Source: Streptomyces humi
GTDB lineage: Bacteria > Actinomycetota > Actinomycetes > Streptomycetales > Streptomycetaceae
NCBI RefSeq assembly: GCF_001005085.2
Contig: NZ_LBMU02000010.1
Location: 24,495 to 88,494 of the forward strand
Direction: 5' to 3'
DNA: 64,000 bases
The position numbers were made by a program, and so were the translations under genes. This document shows, one piece after another, positions 32,997 through 43,229 of this stretch (position 1 is its first letter; every line of letters begins with the position of its first letter). The notes under the pieces are model-generated. The model did no database searches. It was not told the DNA's origin and saw only the letters and a list, made by a program, of their open reading frames with translations.

Positions 32997-34040
32997 TCAG
33001 ATCGTCGCGGTGTCGATCACGAAGCGGTAGCGGACGTCACTGTTGACGACCCGGTCGTACGCCTCGTTGATCTGGTCGGCGCTGATGAGTTCGATCTCCG
33101 CGCCCAGGTTGTGCTCGGCGCAGAAGTCGAGCATCTCCTGGGTCTCCGGGATGCCGCCGATTCCGGAGCTGCTCAGGCTGCGGCGGTTGCCGAAGACGGA
33201 GGAGAGCAGGATGTGCACGGGCTCCTCGGGGATGCCGACGTTGACCATCGCGCCGTCGGTGCGCAGCAGCGACAGGTAGGCGTCGAAGTCCAGCGGGGCC
33301 GACACCGTGTTGAGGATGATGTCGAAGGTGCCCTTGAGCTCCTCGAAGGTCTTCGGGTCGCTGGTCGCGCGGTAGTGCGTGGCGCCCAGCTTCAGGCCGT
33401 CGTCCTTCTTGCGCAGGGACTGGGACAGGACGGTGACCTCGGCGCCGAGCGCGGCGGCGATCTTCACGCCCATGTGGCCCAGGCCGCCGAGACCGACGAC
33501 CGCGACCTTCTTGCCGGGACCGGCGTTCCAGTGCTTGAGGGGGGAGTACGTGGTGATGCCGGCGCACAGCAGGGGGGCCGCCACGTCGAGCGACAGGCCG
33601 TCCGGGATGCGGACGACGTAGTTCTCGTCGACGACGATCTTCTGCGAGTAGCCGCCGTAGGTGGGCCGGCCGTCCTTGCCGACGGCGTTGTACGTCCAGG
33701 TGGGGCCGCCGCCGGTGCAGTACTGCTGGAGACCGGCCTTGCAGTTGTCGCACTCGCGGCAGGAGTCGACCATGCAGCCGACGCCCACCCGGTCCCCCAC
33801 CGCGTACTTGGTGACACCCGTGCCGACCTCGGAGACGACGCCCGCGATCTCGTGACCGGGCACCATCGGGAAGATCGCCGTACCCCAGCCCTCGCGGGCC
33901 TGGTGGATGTCGGAGTGACAGATACCGGCGAACTCGACGTCGATGAGCACGTCGAACTCGCCGACCGCGCGCCGCTCGATCGTGGTCCGCTCCAGCGGGG
34001 CCTTGGCGGCGGGCGCGGCGTAAGCAGCAACAGTGGACAT
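32997..34040 (-). CDS. Zinc-dependent NADP alcohol dehydrogenase (AdhC/CAD type)
   Basis: 347 residues from ATG 34040 (AGGAG upstream). It reduces aldehydes or oxidises alcohols with NAD(P). Catalytic zinc ligands Cys41 (GICHSD), His63 and Cys159; structural zinc ligands Cys94, 97, 100 and 108. The Rossmann loop [13 protein letters not shown] starts at 183, and the following [15 protein letters not shown] region (SQSLRKKDD here) suggests NADP preference as in YahK and cinnamyl-alcohol dehydrogenases. It is divergent from an XRE regulator over a 174-bp region and is probably its target. Its stop lies 2 bases after the permease stop, convergent. Confidence 0.94.
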   Translation of the reverse strand: MSTVAAYAAPAAKAPLERTTIERRAVGEFDVLIDVEFAGICHSDIHQAREGWGTAIFPMVPGHEIAGVVSEVGTGVTKYAVGDRVGVGCMVDSCRECDNCKAGLQQYCTGGGPTWTYNAVGKDGRPTYGGYSQKIVVDENYVVRIPDGLSLDVAAPLLCAGITTYSPLKHWNAGPGKKVAVVGLGGLGHMGVKIAAALGAEVTVLSQSLRKKDDGLKLGATHYRATSDPKTFEELKGTFDIILNTVSAPLDFDAYLSLLRTDGAMVNVGIPEEPVHILLSSVFGNRRSLSSSGIGGIPETQEMLDFCAEHNLGAEIELISADQINEAYDRVVNSDVRYRFVIDTATI

Positions 34041-34144
34041 GAGGGGGGTTCTCCTAGGGATGACGTCGCGCCCGGTTGCCTTCTTCCGTTCCGGGCACGC
34101 TTCCAGCCTCCCCCACGCTACGTCCGTCACCCAGCCCCCGCCTC

Positions 34145-34208
34145 TGCGTACGTCCGCTGTGCCTACCACTGGCGGGGTCAGGTTCCGGTGCGTACGACCG
34201 TGAATACT
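34145..34208. promoter_or_regulatory. Divergent adh/XRE control region with twin TGCGTACG sites
   Basis: TGCGTACG occurs at 34145-34152 and again at 34189-34196, 44 bp apart (about four helical turns), each centred on the palindrome CGTACG. AATACT (34203-34208) is a -10 that would start XRE transcription at or next to its ATG at 34215, making that gene leaderless. The pair of sites is a candidate operator for the XRE protein. Confidence 0.45.
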
Positions 34209-34214
34209 GGAGGT

Positions 34215-35135
34215 ATGGAAGACCACCCCCTGCCCGCCTCCCCGGCCCTGGACCGGCCGTCCCTCTCCCCGTCCCTGGACCGGCGTGCCGAGCTGAGCGA
34301 GTTCCTGCGCAGCCGGCGGGCCCGGCTGCGCCCCGCCGACGTGGGGCTGCCGGACTTCGGGCGGCACCGCAGGGTGCCGGGGCTCAGGCGGGAGGAGCTG
34401 GCGCAGCTGGCCGGGGTGTCGGTGGCGTACTACACGCGCCTGGAGCAGGGCAACGGACGGAACGTGTCGGCGGAGGTGCTGGACTCGATCGCCCGCGCGC
34501 TGCGGCTCTCCGACGCGGAGCACGCGCACCTCACCCATCTCGCCAAGGGCAAGCAGCACAAGAAGAAGCCGTCGGGGCGGCCCCAGCAGGTGCGGGCGCC
34601 GCTGGCGCAGCTGCTGGACGCGATGGAGGGCGTGCCCGCCTACATCGTGGGGCGGCGCTCGGAGATCCTGGCGTGGAACCGGCTGGCGGCGGCGGTCTTC
34701 GGCGACTGGGCGGAGCTGCCGGCCGCGGAGCGCAACTGGGCGCGGCTGACGTTCCTGCGTCCCGACTACCGCGATCTCTTCGTCGACTGGGAGCAGAAGG
34801 CGATCGACATCGTGTGCCAGCTGCGGATGGACGCGGGCTGCTATCCCGACGACACCCGGCTGTCCGCGCTGGTGGGCGAACTCTCCGTGAAGAGCGAGGA
34901 GTTCCGCCGGCTGTGGGCGACGCACGACGTCAAGGAGAAGAGCCACGGGCTGAAGCGGATGCACCACTCGCTGGTGGGTGAGCTGTCGCTGAACTACGAG
35001 TCGTTCCGGATGCCGGACGACATGGACCAGGCCCTGGTCACGTACCACGCGGAGCCGGGTTCGGCGTCGGCGGAGGCGCTGCGGCTGCTGGCCAGCTGGG
35101 GCCGGGACGCGACCCGGGTGCCGTCCGCCCCCTGA
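34215..35135 (+). CDS. XRE-family regulator with MmyB-like ligand-binding domain
   Basis: 306 residues. Residues about 23-95 form the [15 protein letters not shown], then [27 protein letters not shown], the classical signature of this large actinobacterial class. The C-terminal MmyB domain (about 120-290) has the expected motifs [41 protein letters not shown] and the [20 protein letters not shown] end, a PAS-like pocket thought to bind fatty acids or other small ligands. ATG 34215 has GGAGGT touching it and a -10 at the right place for leaderless translation. Divergent from adh, which it probably controls. Confidence 0.92.
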   Translation: MEDHPLPASPALDRPSLSPSLDRRAELSEFLRSRRARLRPADVGLPDFGRHRRVPGLRREELAQLAGVSVAYYTRLEQGNGRNVSAEVLDSIARALRLSDAEHAHLTHLAKGKQHKKKPSGRPQQVRAPLAQLLDAMEGVPAYIVGRRSEILAWNRLAAAVFGDWAELPAAERNWARLTFLRPDYRDLFVDWEQKAIDIVCQLRMDAGCYPDDTRLSALVGELSVKSEEFRRLWATHDVKEKSHGLKRMHHSLVGELSLNYESFRMPDDMDQALVTYHAEPGSASAEALRLLASWGRDATRVPSAP

Positions 35136-35153
35136 CCTCCCCGCACGGGGAAC

Positions 35154-35184
35154 GGCCCGCCGGAAGCCGCGCTTCCGACGGGCC
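35154..35184. terminator. Bidirectional hairpin terminator
   Basis: 14-bp arms (35154-35167 and 35171-35184) with one mismatch and a 3-nt loop, located between two convergent genes (XRE regulator ending 35135 and subtilase ending 35218). Confidence 0.85.
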
Positions 35185-35217
35185 GCTCGCTGAGGGTCTA
35201 CTCGGCGGCTGACGCGC

Positions 35218-38200
35218 TCACTTGGCGTAGTACGCGTTGTAGATCGAGATCGTCGACCGGTTGCCCTTCTTGTCGGCGATCTTGGCGTGGAACGAGACTG
35301 CCTTGCCCTTGGCCGGGTTCTTGACGGTGATCTTGCCGTGGCTGACCGTCAGCTTCTTCCAGGTCTGGCCGTAGTCGTACGACACGTAGACCGTCAGGGA
35401 CTTCAGGTTGCGGCCGGCGGCCGAACCCTCGACGGTGACCGGGAAGGTGACCGTGCTGCCCGCCGTGACGCGGCTGTCGAGACCGGTCTTGGCGCCGAAG
35501 TGGACGGTGGAGGCGGGCAGCTTGGCCGGCACGCCGTTGCCCGGCTTCTTCGAGTGGAAGGTCCAGCTCGCGTCGATCCGGGTGGAGGCGGCCGCGACCT
35601 TGACCGAGCGGATGACCGAGGTGGTCAGCTTGTACTCGGCGTCGCCGGACGGCACGGTGAACAGGCCGTCGCCGAACAGCGGGTCCTTGTTGGAGCCCAC
35701 CTTGGTGCCGTTGCGGTACAGGGTGGTGTTCACCGACAGGAAGTCGGAGGACCCGGGGTGCTTGGCGCTGTCGGAGAACAGCGGGACGATGCCGTAGATC
35801 TGGTTGCCGTCCCGGTAGAGCCCGTACTCGGAGGTGAGGTGCGGGCCGAACACGGCGGTGTTGAAGGTGTTCTGGTAGGTCTTGCCGGCCTGGTAGGCCT
35901 TCGCTTCGCCGACGGTGTAGTAGGCGTCGGCGACCGGGAAGCCCTGGGCGTCGTGGGAGCCGAACTGCATGGCGTCGAAGGCCCACTGGGCGTGGTCGGC
36001 GGTGGAGAGGTGGAAGGTGCGGGAGCCGGGCAGCTTCTGCTCCACGGCGTCGCCCATGACGACGTCCTCGCCGACGACACCCCACGGGGCGACCGCGCCG
36101 GTCTTGCCCGGCGCGGACGCGCCGACGGTGTTCCGGACCGTGGCCAGCTCGCCGGCCTTGAAGTGCCGGACCTTGCCGGCCTGGAACTTCCTTACCAGGG
36201 CGCTGGTGGCGACGTCGTACTCCTCGTCGGCGCCCTTGGTGAACTGGCCGCTCCAGGTCTGGGTCAGGCCGTCCGTGACCTCGCCGCCCAGCGGCGCGGT
36301 CCGGATCTTGTCGAAGGTGTCGAAGCCGACGCCGAACCCGACGCCCGCGGGGTCGTACATGTAGTCGATGGTCGCGGAGTGCGGCTGGGCCTGCGCGTCC
36401 GGCACGGTGATGTCGGACGCCTTGGTGGTGCGGGCGTCGACGGTGACCGTGAGGTCCCTGGTGACGCTCAGCTTCGGCTGGACCAGCCAGTCGAGACCGC
36501 CGTCGAAGGTGGTGAGGTCCTTCGCGATCCAGGCGTCGAGCAGGTACGTGCCCTTCGGCACCCGGATCGTGGTGGTGCCGGAGTCGGACACCGGCACGTT
36601 GATCGCGCTGCCGCTGCCGAGGCCCGCGTAGCCGACCAGAGCGGTGTTGTAGACGCCGGTCGGGTTCCCGTCCCGCCCGATGTGCTTGACGGTCACGCTG
36701 TACGACTGGACCTCGCGCTGGACCGCGGCCGCCGTACGGACGGTCTGGCCGCCGCCGGTCGCCGTCACGTACGCCGAGTAGCCGCCGTCGAGGGTGCCGC
36801 CCAGCTTGGTGTCGACGGTGACGTCGACGGAGGCCGTGCCGCCCGCCGGTACGGTCACCTTGGTCGCGCCCAGCTTGAAGAAGCCGGCCGGGGCCGTCGC
36901 GCCCTTGGGGTCGGTGGCGGTCGCCGCGAGGCTGAGGGTGACGTCCTTGGTGCCGAGGTTGCGGTAGGTCAGCTGCTTGGTGACCGGGGTGTCGTCGGTG
37001 TGCGGCCACTGCTGCACTCCGAAGTTGACCGACGACGGCTCGGCGAGCACGGTCTGCTTGATGGCCTTGTCGACGGCGATCCGGCCCGTGCCCTGCTGGA
37101 ACGGCGAGTACTTGCCGCCCTTGGCGGAGCCGGTCAGGGCCGCCTTCAGCTCCTGGTAGCCCCAGTCCGGGTGCTCCTGCTTGAGGATCGCGGCGGCGCC
37201 CGCCACGTGCGGGGTGGCCATCGACGTACCGGAGATGGTCAGGTAGCCGGCCGGGTTCTCGCCGACCTCCTGGTCGATGAGGCTGCCCTTGGCCGCGGCG
37301 GCGGTGATGTCGACGCCCGGCGCGGTGACGTCCGGCTTGAGGGAGCCGTCGGCGGCGGGGCCGGTGGAGGAGAAGTCGGCGAGCTTGTCGTTGCCGTCGA
37401 CGGCGCCGACGGTGAGCGCGGACTCGGCGCTGCCCGGCGAACCGATCGACTGGGGGCCCTCGTTGCCCGCGGCGATCGCGAACAGGATGCCCTTCTCCTT
37501 GGAGAGCTTGTTGACCTCGGCCTCCAGCGGGTCGATCTCCGGGGAGTCGTAGCCGCCGAGGCTGAGGTTGACGACGTCGGCGCCCTCGGCCGCCGCCCAC
37601 TCCATGCCGGCGAGGATCCCGGAGTCGTCACCGGAGCCGGTGTCGTCGAGGACCTTGCCGTTGAGGATCTTCGCGCCGGGTGCGACACCCGTGTACTTGC
37701 CGTGCGACTTGGCGCCGGTGCCGGCCGCGATGGACGCGACGTGCGTGCCGTGGCCGAAGTGGTCGGAGGCGTCGGTGGCCGTGGTGAAGTTCTTGGAGGC
37801 GATCACCTGGTCCTTGAGGTCCGGGTGGGTGGTGTCCACACCGGTGTCCAGGACGGCGATCTTGACGCCCTTGCCGTTGTAGCCGGCCGCCCACGCCGTG
37901 GGGGCGCCGATCTGCGGCACGGACTTGTCGAGGCTGGCCTTGCGGACGCCGTCCAGCCAGACGTGCGCGATACCGGAGGCCGCCCTGTCGCCGTCGGTGA
38001 CGGCGTCCCACAGCTCGGGTGTGTCCTTGACCGGGGTCTGCACGGCGTCCGCGTTGAGCGCCTTGAGGCTGTGCCGCAGGGTGCCCGCGTCCCGGACGTC
38101 GGCCTTGGCCGCGGGGGCGGCACCGCTGTAGCCGACGATGACCTTCAGGCCGTTCTTCTGTGCCCTGCGGGTCGCGGCCTTGTTCAACTCGGTGACGTCG

Positions 38201-38541
38201 AACAGCCGTTGGTCCAGCTTTCCGGAGGCCACCAGTTGGACGGCGTCACCGGGCACGACGAGGGTGTGTCCTTCGATCTTGCTGATCCGGAACGGTATGT
38301 GCTCGCGCCCCTTCGCCCGGTCCAGGCCGACGACGCGGCCCTTGGCGTCGAGGGCGACCCGGTCGCCGGTGATCAGGGTGACGTGCTGCTTGGCGGTGAG
38401 CGAAGAGCGGGCCGCGGCGACGGCCGAGGCGGCTCGCGGTTCCGGCTTCGCCGACGCCGGGCTGGTCATGCCCGCGGCGAGGGCCACGGCCGCGGCCGTG
38501 GCCACGGTGGCGCCGGCGGCTCTTTTCACTTGTCTGCGCAA
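35218..38541 (-). CDS. Large secreted subtilisin-like protease (S8)
   Basis: 1107 residues from TTG 38541 (GGGGGAG just upstream, tight spacing); ATG 38613 and GTG 38529 are alternatives. A Sec signal peptide ([21 protein letters not shown], ending near ASA at 29-31) is followed by a prodomain (about 50-205; [16 protein letters not shown] and AVTDG). The S8 domain has Asp232 (AVLDTGVD), His264 (GHGTHVAS), oxyanion Asn360 (AAGNEGP) and Ser440 ([12 protein letters not shown]), all intact. The C-terminal 600 residues are beta-rich, with Fn3/CARDB-like domains. The length and layout match the large secreted peptidases of Streptomyces, extracellular nutrient-scavenging or developmental proteases. 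Monocistronic, with a hairpin on both sides. Confidence 0.93.
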   Translation of the reverse strand: MRRQVKRAAGATVATAAAVALAAGMTSPASAKPEPRAASAVAAARSSLTAKQHVTLITGDRVALDAKGRVVGLDRAKGREHIPFRISKIEGHTLVVPGDAVQLVASGKLDQRLFDVTELNKAATRRAQKNGLKVIVGYSGAAPAAKADVRDAGTLRHSLKALNADAVQTPVKDTPELWDAVTDGDRAASGIAHVWLDGVRKASLDKSVPQIGAPTAWAAGYNGKGVKIAVLDTGVDTTHPDLKDQVIASKNFTTATDASDHFGHGTHVASIAAGTGAKSHGKYTGVAPGAKILNGKVLDDTGSGDDSGILAGMEWAAAEGADVVNLSLGGYDSPEIDPLEAEVNKLSKEKGILFAIAAGNEGPQSIGSPGSAESALTVGAVDGNDKLADFSSTGPAADGSLKPDVTAPGVDITAAAAKGSLIDQEVGENPAGYLTISGTSMATPHVAGAAAILKQEHPDWGYQELKAALTGSAKGGKYSPFQQGTGRIAVDKAIKQTVLAEPSSVNFGVQQWPHTDDTPVTKQLTYRNLGTKDVTLSLAATATDPKGATAPAGFFKLGATKVTVPAGGTASVDVTVDTKLGGTLDGGYSAYVTATGGGQTVRTAAAVQREVQSYSVTVKHIGRDGNPTGVYNTALVGYAGLGSGSAINVPVSDSGTTTIRVPKGTYLLDAWIAKDLTTFDGGLDWLVQPKLSVTRDLTVTVDARTTKASDITVPDAQAQPHSATIDYMYDPAGVGFGVGFDTFDKIRTAPLGGEVTDGLTQTWSGQFTKGADEEYDVATSALVRKFQAGKVRHFKAGELATVRNTVGASAPGKTGAVAPWGVVGEDVVMGDAVEQKLPGSRTFHLSTADHAQWAFDAMQFGSHDAQGFPVADAYYTVGEAKAYQAGKTYQNTFNTAVFGPHLTSEYGLYRDGNQIYGIVPLFSDSAKHPGSSDFLSVNTTLYRNGTKVGSNKDPLFGDGLFTVPSGDAEYKLTTSVIRSVKVAAASTRIDASWTFHSKKPGNGVPAKLPASTVHFGAKTGLDSRVTAGSTVTFPVTVEGSAAGRNLKSLTVYVSYDYGQTWKKLTVSHGKITVKNPAKGKAVSFHAKIADKKGNRSTISIYNAYYAK

Positions 38542-38620
38542 GACTCCCCCTGGGAGACGGTGTGCCGGGCGAATTCCCCGTTCACCCGGCCGGGGGAAGT
38601 CTCGTACGCACATACGTCAA

Positions 38621-38649
38621 CCCCCCGGAACACGGAGTATGCCGGGGGG
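38621..38649. terminator. Hairpin between exporter operon and subtilase gene
   Basis: CCCCCCGG (38621-38628) and CCGGGGGG (38642-38649) form a perfect 8-bp stem with a 13-nt loop, about 110 nt after the stop of the exporter ATPase gene on the minus strand. It argues against the ATG at 38613 as subtilase start, since the apparent GGGGGG ribosome site there is a hairpin arm. Confidence 0.65.
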
Positions 38650-38760
38650 TGATCAGCGGCCTCAATAGATGAGAGACCGGTAAGAAGAGCGCGCGGGATT
38701 TGTTACCCGCCGGGGCTGACACCGTTACACAACCGCGCGGTCAGGCTGTGGAGTTCGGTG

Positions 38761-39444
38761 TTATGCGCCGGCGTTCTCCTTGACGGTGATCTTGCCCTTG
38801 CGGATGGTCGCGAGGCGCGGGGCCTTCTTCGCGATCGCGGAGTCGTGGGTGACCATGATGAAGGTCAGCCCGTGCTCCTTCCACATGCGCTCCAGTACGT
38901 CCATGATCTCGTCGCGCATGCCCTCGTCGAGGTTGCCGGTGGGCTCGTCGGCGAGCAGCACCTTGGGCTGCTTGACCAGGGCCCGGGCGATGGCGACACG
39001 CTGCTGCTGGCCGCCGGACATCTCGCCGGGCAGGTGGCCGAGGCGCTCGCCGAGACCGACGGACGTGAGCGCCTCGGCGGCGCGCTCCCGGCGCTCCCTG
39101 GCCTTGACGCCGAGGGGGACGAGGGCGGTCTCGACGTTCTCCTGGGCGGTGAGCGTCGGGATCAGGTTGAAGGACTGGAAGACGAAGCCGATGCTCGCGC
39201 TGCGGACCGCCGTGAGCTTCGTCTCGGAGAGCTTGGCCAGGTCGGTGCCGTCGAGGACGACCTCGCCCGAGGTGGGGCGGTCCAGCCCGCCGAGCATCTG
39301 GAGGAGCGTGGACTTGCCGCCGCCGGTGGGGCCCTGGATGACCAGGCGGTCGCCGTCGGCGATGGTGAGGTCGATGCCGTCGAGGGCGCGGACGGTGTCC
39401 TTGCCGCGCGAGTAGAGCTTGGTGACGTTTCTGAGTTCGTACAT
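38761..39444 (-). CDS. MacB/LolD-type ABC transporter ATPase
   Basis: 227 residues, typical for the LolD/MacB-ATPase group. Walker A GPTGGGKST at 38-46, Q-loop FVFQSFNLIPTLTAQENV, signature MSGGQQQRVAIARAL, Walker B VLLADEPTGNLD, H-loop VTHDS. It powers the FtsX-type permease encoded upstream on the same strand. Such mechanotransmitter systems extrude peptides or lipoproteins, or signal to cell-wall hydrolases. AGGAG before ATG 39444. The 230-bp gap to the permease gene contains an interspersed repeat. Confidence 0.95.
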   Translation of the reverse strand: MYELRNVTKLYSRGKDTVRALDGIDLTIADGDRLVIQGPTGGGKSTLLQMLGGLDRPTSGEVVLDGTDLAKLSETKLTAVRSASIGFVFQSFNLIPTLTAQENVETALVPLGVKARERRERAAEALTSVGLGERLGHLPGEMSGGQQQRVAIARALVKQPKVLLADEPTGNLDEGMRDEIMDVLERMWKEHGLTFIMVTHDSAIAKKAPRLATIRKGKITVKENAGA

Positions 39445-39487
39445 GGGGACTCCTGGAGGGTTTTTGGGGTAGGGCGGTCGGTTGTCG

Positions 39488-39660
39488 GCTGCGGGCCGGT
39501 GGGGGTCGCTCGCGCAGTTCCCCGCGCCCCTTCCCAGCCGCGGGCAGTCGTGCCGCTGGGGCGATGGGGGTCCCCCCGCTCGAGCGAAGCCGAGAGTGGG
39601 GGACGGTGGGCGCGGGCGGCACCCGGCAAGCGCCGGTGAGCGTCCCCACCGCCCCCAGCC
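39488..39660 (-). repeat. Interspersed Streptomyces repeat between exporter genes
   Basis: About 170 bp, reverse-complementary to the element at 31736-31947. It contains a hairpin-forming core (GGGGGTCCCCCC) and the block GCGCAGTTCCCCGCGCCCC, which recurs elsewhere in intergenic DNA of this window. It lies between two genes that should be cotranscribed and would form strong RNA structure within their message. Confidence 0.85.
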
Positions 39661-39674
39661 GCATCCGGCGTCGG

Positions 39675-41156
39675 CTACTCCACGCGCCGCAGTGCGTCCG
39701 CCGGGCGCAGCCGCGACGCGCGCCAGCCGCCGAACGCGCCCGCGATCAGGCCGCCGGCCACCGCGAGGGCCACCGCGAGGACGATCGTCGTCACGCTCAC
39801 CGGAGCCGTCAGGGCGACCTCCAGGGTCTTCGCGGTCCCCCGGCCGGGGCCGAAGCCGCCGCCACCACCGCCGCCGAACCCACCGCCGCCGGGGCCACCC
39901 CCCGTGTTACCGCCGCCGCTGCCGAGGGAGGCCTCCAGGGTGGGGCTGATCTCGGTCACGACGTACGCGCCCGCGAGGCCGAGCGCGATCCCGAGCGCGC
40001 CGCCGACCAGGCCGTTGACCATGGCCTCGCCGATGACCTGCCGGGTGACCCGGCCGGACTTCCAGCCCAGCGCCTTCAGGGTGCCGAACTCGCGGACCCG
40101 GCGGGAGACCGCCGACGAGGTGAGCAGACCGGCGACCAGGAACGCGGCCACCAGCACCGCGATGGACAGCCACTTGCCGACGTTGGTGGCGAGGCTGGAG
40201 GCGGTGGAGAGGGAACCGGAGACCGTCTTGGCGAGGTCGGCGGAGGTGGTGACCGTCGTACCCGAGACGTTCTTCTGGATGGCGCTCTTGACGGAGTCGA
40301 TCTGCTGCGAGTCGGTCGCCTTGACGTAGATCGTGGTGACCTTGTTCTTCTCACTGGCCAGCGTCTGCGCCTGCTGGAGCGGGATGTACAGGTTGGCCGC
40401 GGAGTCACCGGAGTTGGCGGTGGCGATGCCGATCACCTTGAACTTGACGCTCTTGATGGTGACCGTGGAACCGACCTTGTACTTCTTCTGCTTGGCGTAG
40501 GCCGAGTCGGCGACGACGACCTTCGCGTTCGCCTCGCTCGACTTGAAGGTACGACCGCTGGTGATCTTCGACGAGGTCAGCGGGCCGAGGTCGGCGTTGG
40601 CGACGTCGGTGCCGAAGACGCTGTAGCTGTTGACGTCGAAGTTGGCGCCGCCGCCGCGGACCTCGCCCTGCGGGGCGCCGGAGCTGCCGCCGCCCGGGAA
40701 ACCGCCGCCGTTGCCGCCGGAGTTCTGGTTCTGCTGGAACTGACCGCGGGTGAACTGACCACTGATCTTGACCACGTTGAGGCTCAGCCCGCCGACCGCG
40801 GTCGAGACGCCCTTCTGGCCGGAGACCTTGGTGACGGTCGAGGAGGCGAGGGTGGTGAACCCCTGCACCATGACGCGGTCACTGCTCTGCGTCTTCGCCG
40901 AACCGCTGTTCTGCGCGTCGAAGTTGAAGCGCGGACGTTGGGAGCTGCTCGCGGTGGCGGAGGCGGCCTTGGTGACCGTCATGTCCGTGCCCAGGCCGTA
41001 CAGCGACTGGAGGACCTTGTCCTGCGCCTTCCCCATGCCGGAGGACACGGAGGTGACCACGATGACCAGTGCGATGCCCAGCGCGAGGCCGGAGGCGACG
41101 ACGAGAGCCGCCTTTCTGCGGCGGCGCAGTTCGCGCCTCAGGTAGGTGAAGAACAT
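39675..41156 (-). CDS. FtsX/MacB-type ABC transporter permease
   Basis: 493 residues from ATG 41156. One N-terminal helix (AALVVASGLALGIALVIVVTSV) after a basic start, a large extracytoplasmic MacB_PCD-like domain (about 40-310), then three C-terminal helices of the FtsX domain (WLSIAVLVAAFLVAGLLTSS, MVNGLVGGALGIALGLAGAYV, TIVLAVALAVAGGLIAGAF), ending in the RLRPADALRRVE signature. Two Gly-rich low-complexity loops are unusual: one in the periplasmic-type domain (GGNGGGFPGGGSSG) and one before the last helix (GGGGFGGGGGGGFGPG). No Shine-Dalgarno; a TATAGA-like -10 about 35 nt upstream suggests a short leader. It pairs with the ATPase at 38761-39444. Confidence 0.92.
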   Translation of the reverse strand: MFFTYLRRELRRRRKAALVVASGLALGIALVIVVTSVSSGMGKAQDKVLQSLYGLGTDMTVTKAASATASSSQRPRFNFDAQNSGSAKTQSSDRVMVQGFTTLASSTVTKVSGQKGVSTAVGGLSLNVVKISGQFTRGQFQQNQNSGGNGGGFPGGGSSGAPQGEVRGGGANFDVNSYSVFGTDVANADLGPLTSSKITSGRTFKSSEANAKVVVADSAYAKQKKYKVGSTVTIKSVKFKVIGIATANSGDSAANLYIPLQQAQTLASEKNKVTTIYVKATDSQQIDSVKSAIQKNVSGTTVTTSADLAKTVSGSLSTASSLATNVGKWLSIAVLVAAFLVAGLLTSSAVSRRVREFGTLKALGWKSGRVTRQVIGEAMVNGLVGGALGIALGLAGAYVVTEISPTLEASLGSGGGNTGGGPGGGGFGGGGGGGFGPGRGTAKTLEVALTAPVSVTTIVLAVALAVAGGLIAGAFGGWRASRLRPADALRRVE

Positions 41157-41309
41157 GACCGCAAGGTAGGGACGCACCGTGATGGCTCTATAAGGCCGAA
41201 ATAAGAGAAGCATGAGAAGGCTGTGGCGGACCCCAGAAATGCCGGTGCCGCCCCTGGGGGCGGCACCGTGAAGCTGTGGGGCGGCTGTGCGGCGGGCCGC
41301 CCGGACCGG

Positions 41310-42554
41310 TCAGACGGCCGAACCGGCCTTCCAGGCGGCCCAGTTCATGTTCCAGCCGTTGAGGCCGTTGTCGGGGGCCACGGTCTTGTCGCCGGTGTTG
41401 GAGATGACCACGACGTCACCGACGATCGAGTGGCTGTACATCCAGTAGGCCGGCGTGCTGGTGTCGTTGGCGCCCTTGGTGTCGGAGAGGCCGACACAGC
41501 CGTGGCTCGTGTTCACGGCACCGAAGATGGACTTGGCGCCCCAGTAGTTGCCGTGCAGGAAGGTGCCGGAGCTGGTGAGGCGGATGGCGTGCGGCACGTC
41601 CTTGATGTCGTACTCGCCCTTGCCGTCGCTGTCGGTGAAGCCCACGGTCGCGCCGTTCATGCGCGTCTCCTTGAACTTCTCGGACATCACCATGACGCCC
41701 TGGTACGTCTTGTTCTCCGGCGAACCCGCGGAGATCGGGATGGTCTTGACGGTCTTGCCGTCCTGGGTGACCTTCATCTCCTTGGTCTTGGCGTCGACGT
41801 AGGAGACCTGGTTGCGGCCGATGTGGAAGGTGACCGTCTTCTGCTGGACGCCGTAGACACCGGAGGCGCCCTCGACACCGTCGAGCGCCAGCTTCAGCGT
41901 GACGGTGGAGTTCTCCTTCCAGTAGTCCTCGGGGCGGCAGTCCATGCGCTGGGTGGAGAACCAGTGGCAGGCGACCTCCTGGCCACTGGTGGTGCTGACC
42001 GTGATGCCCTTCTGGACGGCGGCCTTGTTGGTGATCTGCTTGTCGAAGTTGATCGACACGGGCATGCCCACGCCGACGGTCGAACCGTCCTCCGGCGTGA
42101 AGCTGCCTATGAAGCTGTTGGCCGGGGAGACCGTGGTGAAGGACGCGTTCTCGTGCGCGACCAGGCCCGCGGAGTCCTTGGCCTCGGCGGCGACCTTGTA
42201 GGTGGTGGACCGCTCCAGCTGGGCGGAGGGCTTCCAGCTCTTCTTGTCGGCCGACAGCGCCCCGGAGACCGCCTTGCCGTCGGCGGTGGTCATGGTGACG
42301 CCGGTGAGCGTGCCCTTGCTGACGGTGACGGCCGCCGAGTTGTTGATCGACGCGTTGCTCGACCCGTCCTTGGGCGTGATCGTGATGTCGGCCTGCGACG
42401 ACTTCTTGGCCGCCGCCTCGTCCGCCTGGGCCTGGGTGCTGGTGTCGCCGCCGGACGCCTTGTCGTCGCTGCCGGAACACGCCGTGAGCACCAGAACACC
42501 ACCGAGCAGTGCGGACGCGGCCACCAGGCCCTTGCGCCGCTTACTGTCCGTCAT
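41310..42554 (-). CDS. Lipoprotein L,D-transpeptidase (Ig-YkuD)
   Basis: 414 residues from ATG 42554, chosen for GGAG 9 nt upstream. Lipobox LTAC gives lipidated Cys26. A Ser/Ala/Asp linker, two Ig-like (BIG/IgD) domains (about 45-245) and a C-terminal YkuD catalytic domain follow, with the signature HGNYWG...IFGAVNTSHGCVGL containing His and catalytic Cys353. It makes 3-3 crosslinks in peptidoglycan, as LdtMt2 does, and is carbapenem-sensitive by family. The C-terminal extension after the catalytic motif (NGWNMNWAAWKAG) is the aromatic tail found in actinobacterial Ldts. Monocistronic. Confidence 0.95.
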   Translation of the reverse strand: MTDSKRRKGLVAASALLGGVLVLTACSGSDDKASGGDTSTQAQADEAAAKKSSQADITITPKDGSSNASINNSAAVTVSKGTLTGVTMTTADGKAVSGALSADKKSWKPSAQLERSTTYKVAAEAKDSAGLVAHENASFTTVSPANSFIGSFTPEDGSTVGVGMPVSINFDKQITNKAAVQKGITVSTTSGQEVACHWFSTQRMDCRPEDYWKENSTVTLKLALDGVEGASGVYGVQQKTVTFHIGRNQVSYVDAKTKEMKVTQDGKTVKTIPISAGSPENKTYQGVMVMSEKFKETRMNGATVGFTDSDGKGEYDIKDVPHAIRLTSSGTFLHGNYWGAKSIFGAVNTSHGCVGLSDTKGANDTSTPAYWMYSHSIVGDVVVISNTGDKTVAPDNGLNGWNMNWAAWKAGSAV

Positions 42555-42775
42555 CACACGCTTCTCCATCGTTGCCGAGTCCGCGAACACACCGGGAGTC
42601 CCCGTCAGGAAGTCTCAACGCTCCGGCCGCGCCGCCCCGTTCCGCATTCCTGGGATCTGTGGGGCACACCACGTCCGCCGGGGCGGCCGGTGCGCGAGGG
42701 TCGGTCCGAGCGTCCTTCGGACGACGAAACCCCGGACGGCCGTTGCCGTCCGGGGTCACTGGTTCCCCGGATCGC

Positions 42776-43120
42776 TCAGCCGATGCCGTCCTCTTCTTCG
42801 TCGTCCTCGCCATCATCCTCGTCGAGATCCCACTCCGGCGAATCCGGATCGTAGGAAATCCGCTCGCTGGACCAGGAGGCCTGCTGGAGCTCGACCCCGG
42901 GCACCTCGCTGACCAGGTCGAACGGATCCACCAGGTAGGCGACGGCCTCGGCGGTGTCTTCCGTCACAGCCGCCTCGGCATGGGTCCGCTCCTCGTCGGG
43001 CAGCTCGGGGTCCTCGGCGATCCGGTCCAGCGCGGCCTTGGCGACCTCGGAGGCGTCCTCGACCTCGAGGACCAGTTCCACCCGAAGCCGTACAAAACGT
43101 GATGTCTCTGGAGTGCTCAT
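42776..43120 (-). CDS. Conserved acidic hypothetical protein
   Basis: 114 residues from ATG 43120. It starts with a beta strand (RFVRLRVELVLEVED), then a helical middle and a strongly acidic C-terminus (WDLDEDDGEDDEEEDG). There is no membrane segment or signal peptide. I recall a protein like this next to hutH in other Streptomyces, but know no function. The acidic tail could mediate binding to a basic partner; that is speculation. Confidence 0.8.
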   Translation of the reverse strand: MSTPETSRFVRLRVELVLEVEDASEVAKAALDRIAEDPELPDEERTHAEAAVTEDTAEAVAYLVDPFDLVSEVPGVELQQASWSSERISYDPDSPEWDLDEDDGEDDEEEDGIG

Positions 43121-43229
43121 GACCGGAGCGTACGACCGAAACCTCCCGTGACTTTCCCGTGACCCGCGACTTTCACTAACATCTGCCCACACGGCCAATT
43201 CGCCAGCGTCACAAGGGGATCGATATTCC

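Noticed and set aside
38541..38613. ATG 38613 as start of the subtilase
   Set aside because: The apparent ribosome site GGGGGG is the arm of the 38621-38649 hairpin, and this start would give a 53-residue signal region; TTG 38541 or GTG 38529 fits a normal signal peptide.
35287..38652. 1121-residue plus-strand open frame
   Set aside because: Antisense to the subtilase gene, which has a complete catalytic triad and signal peptide.
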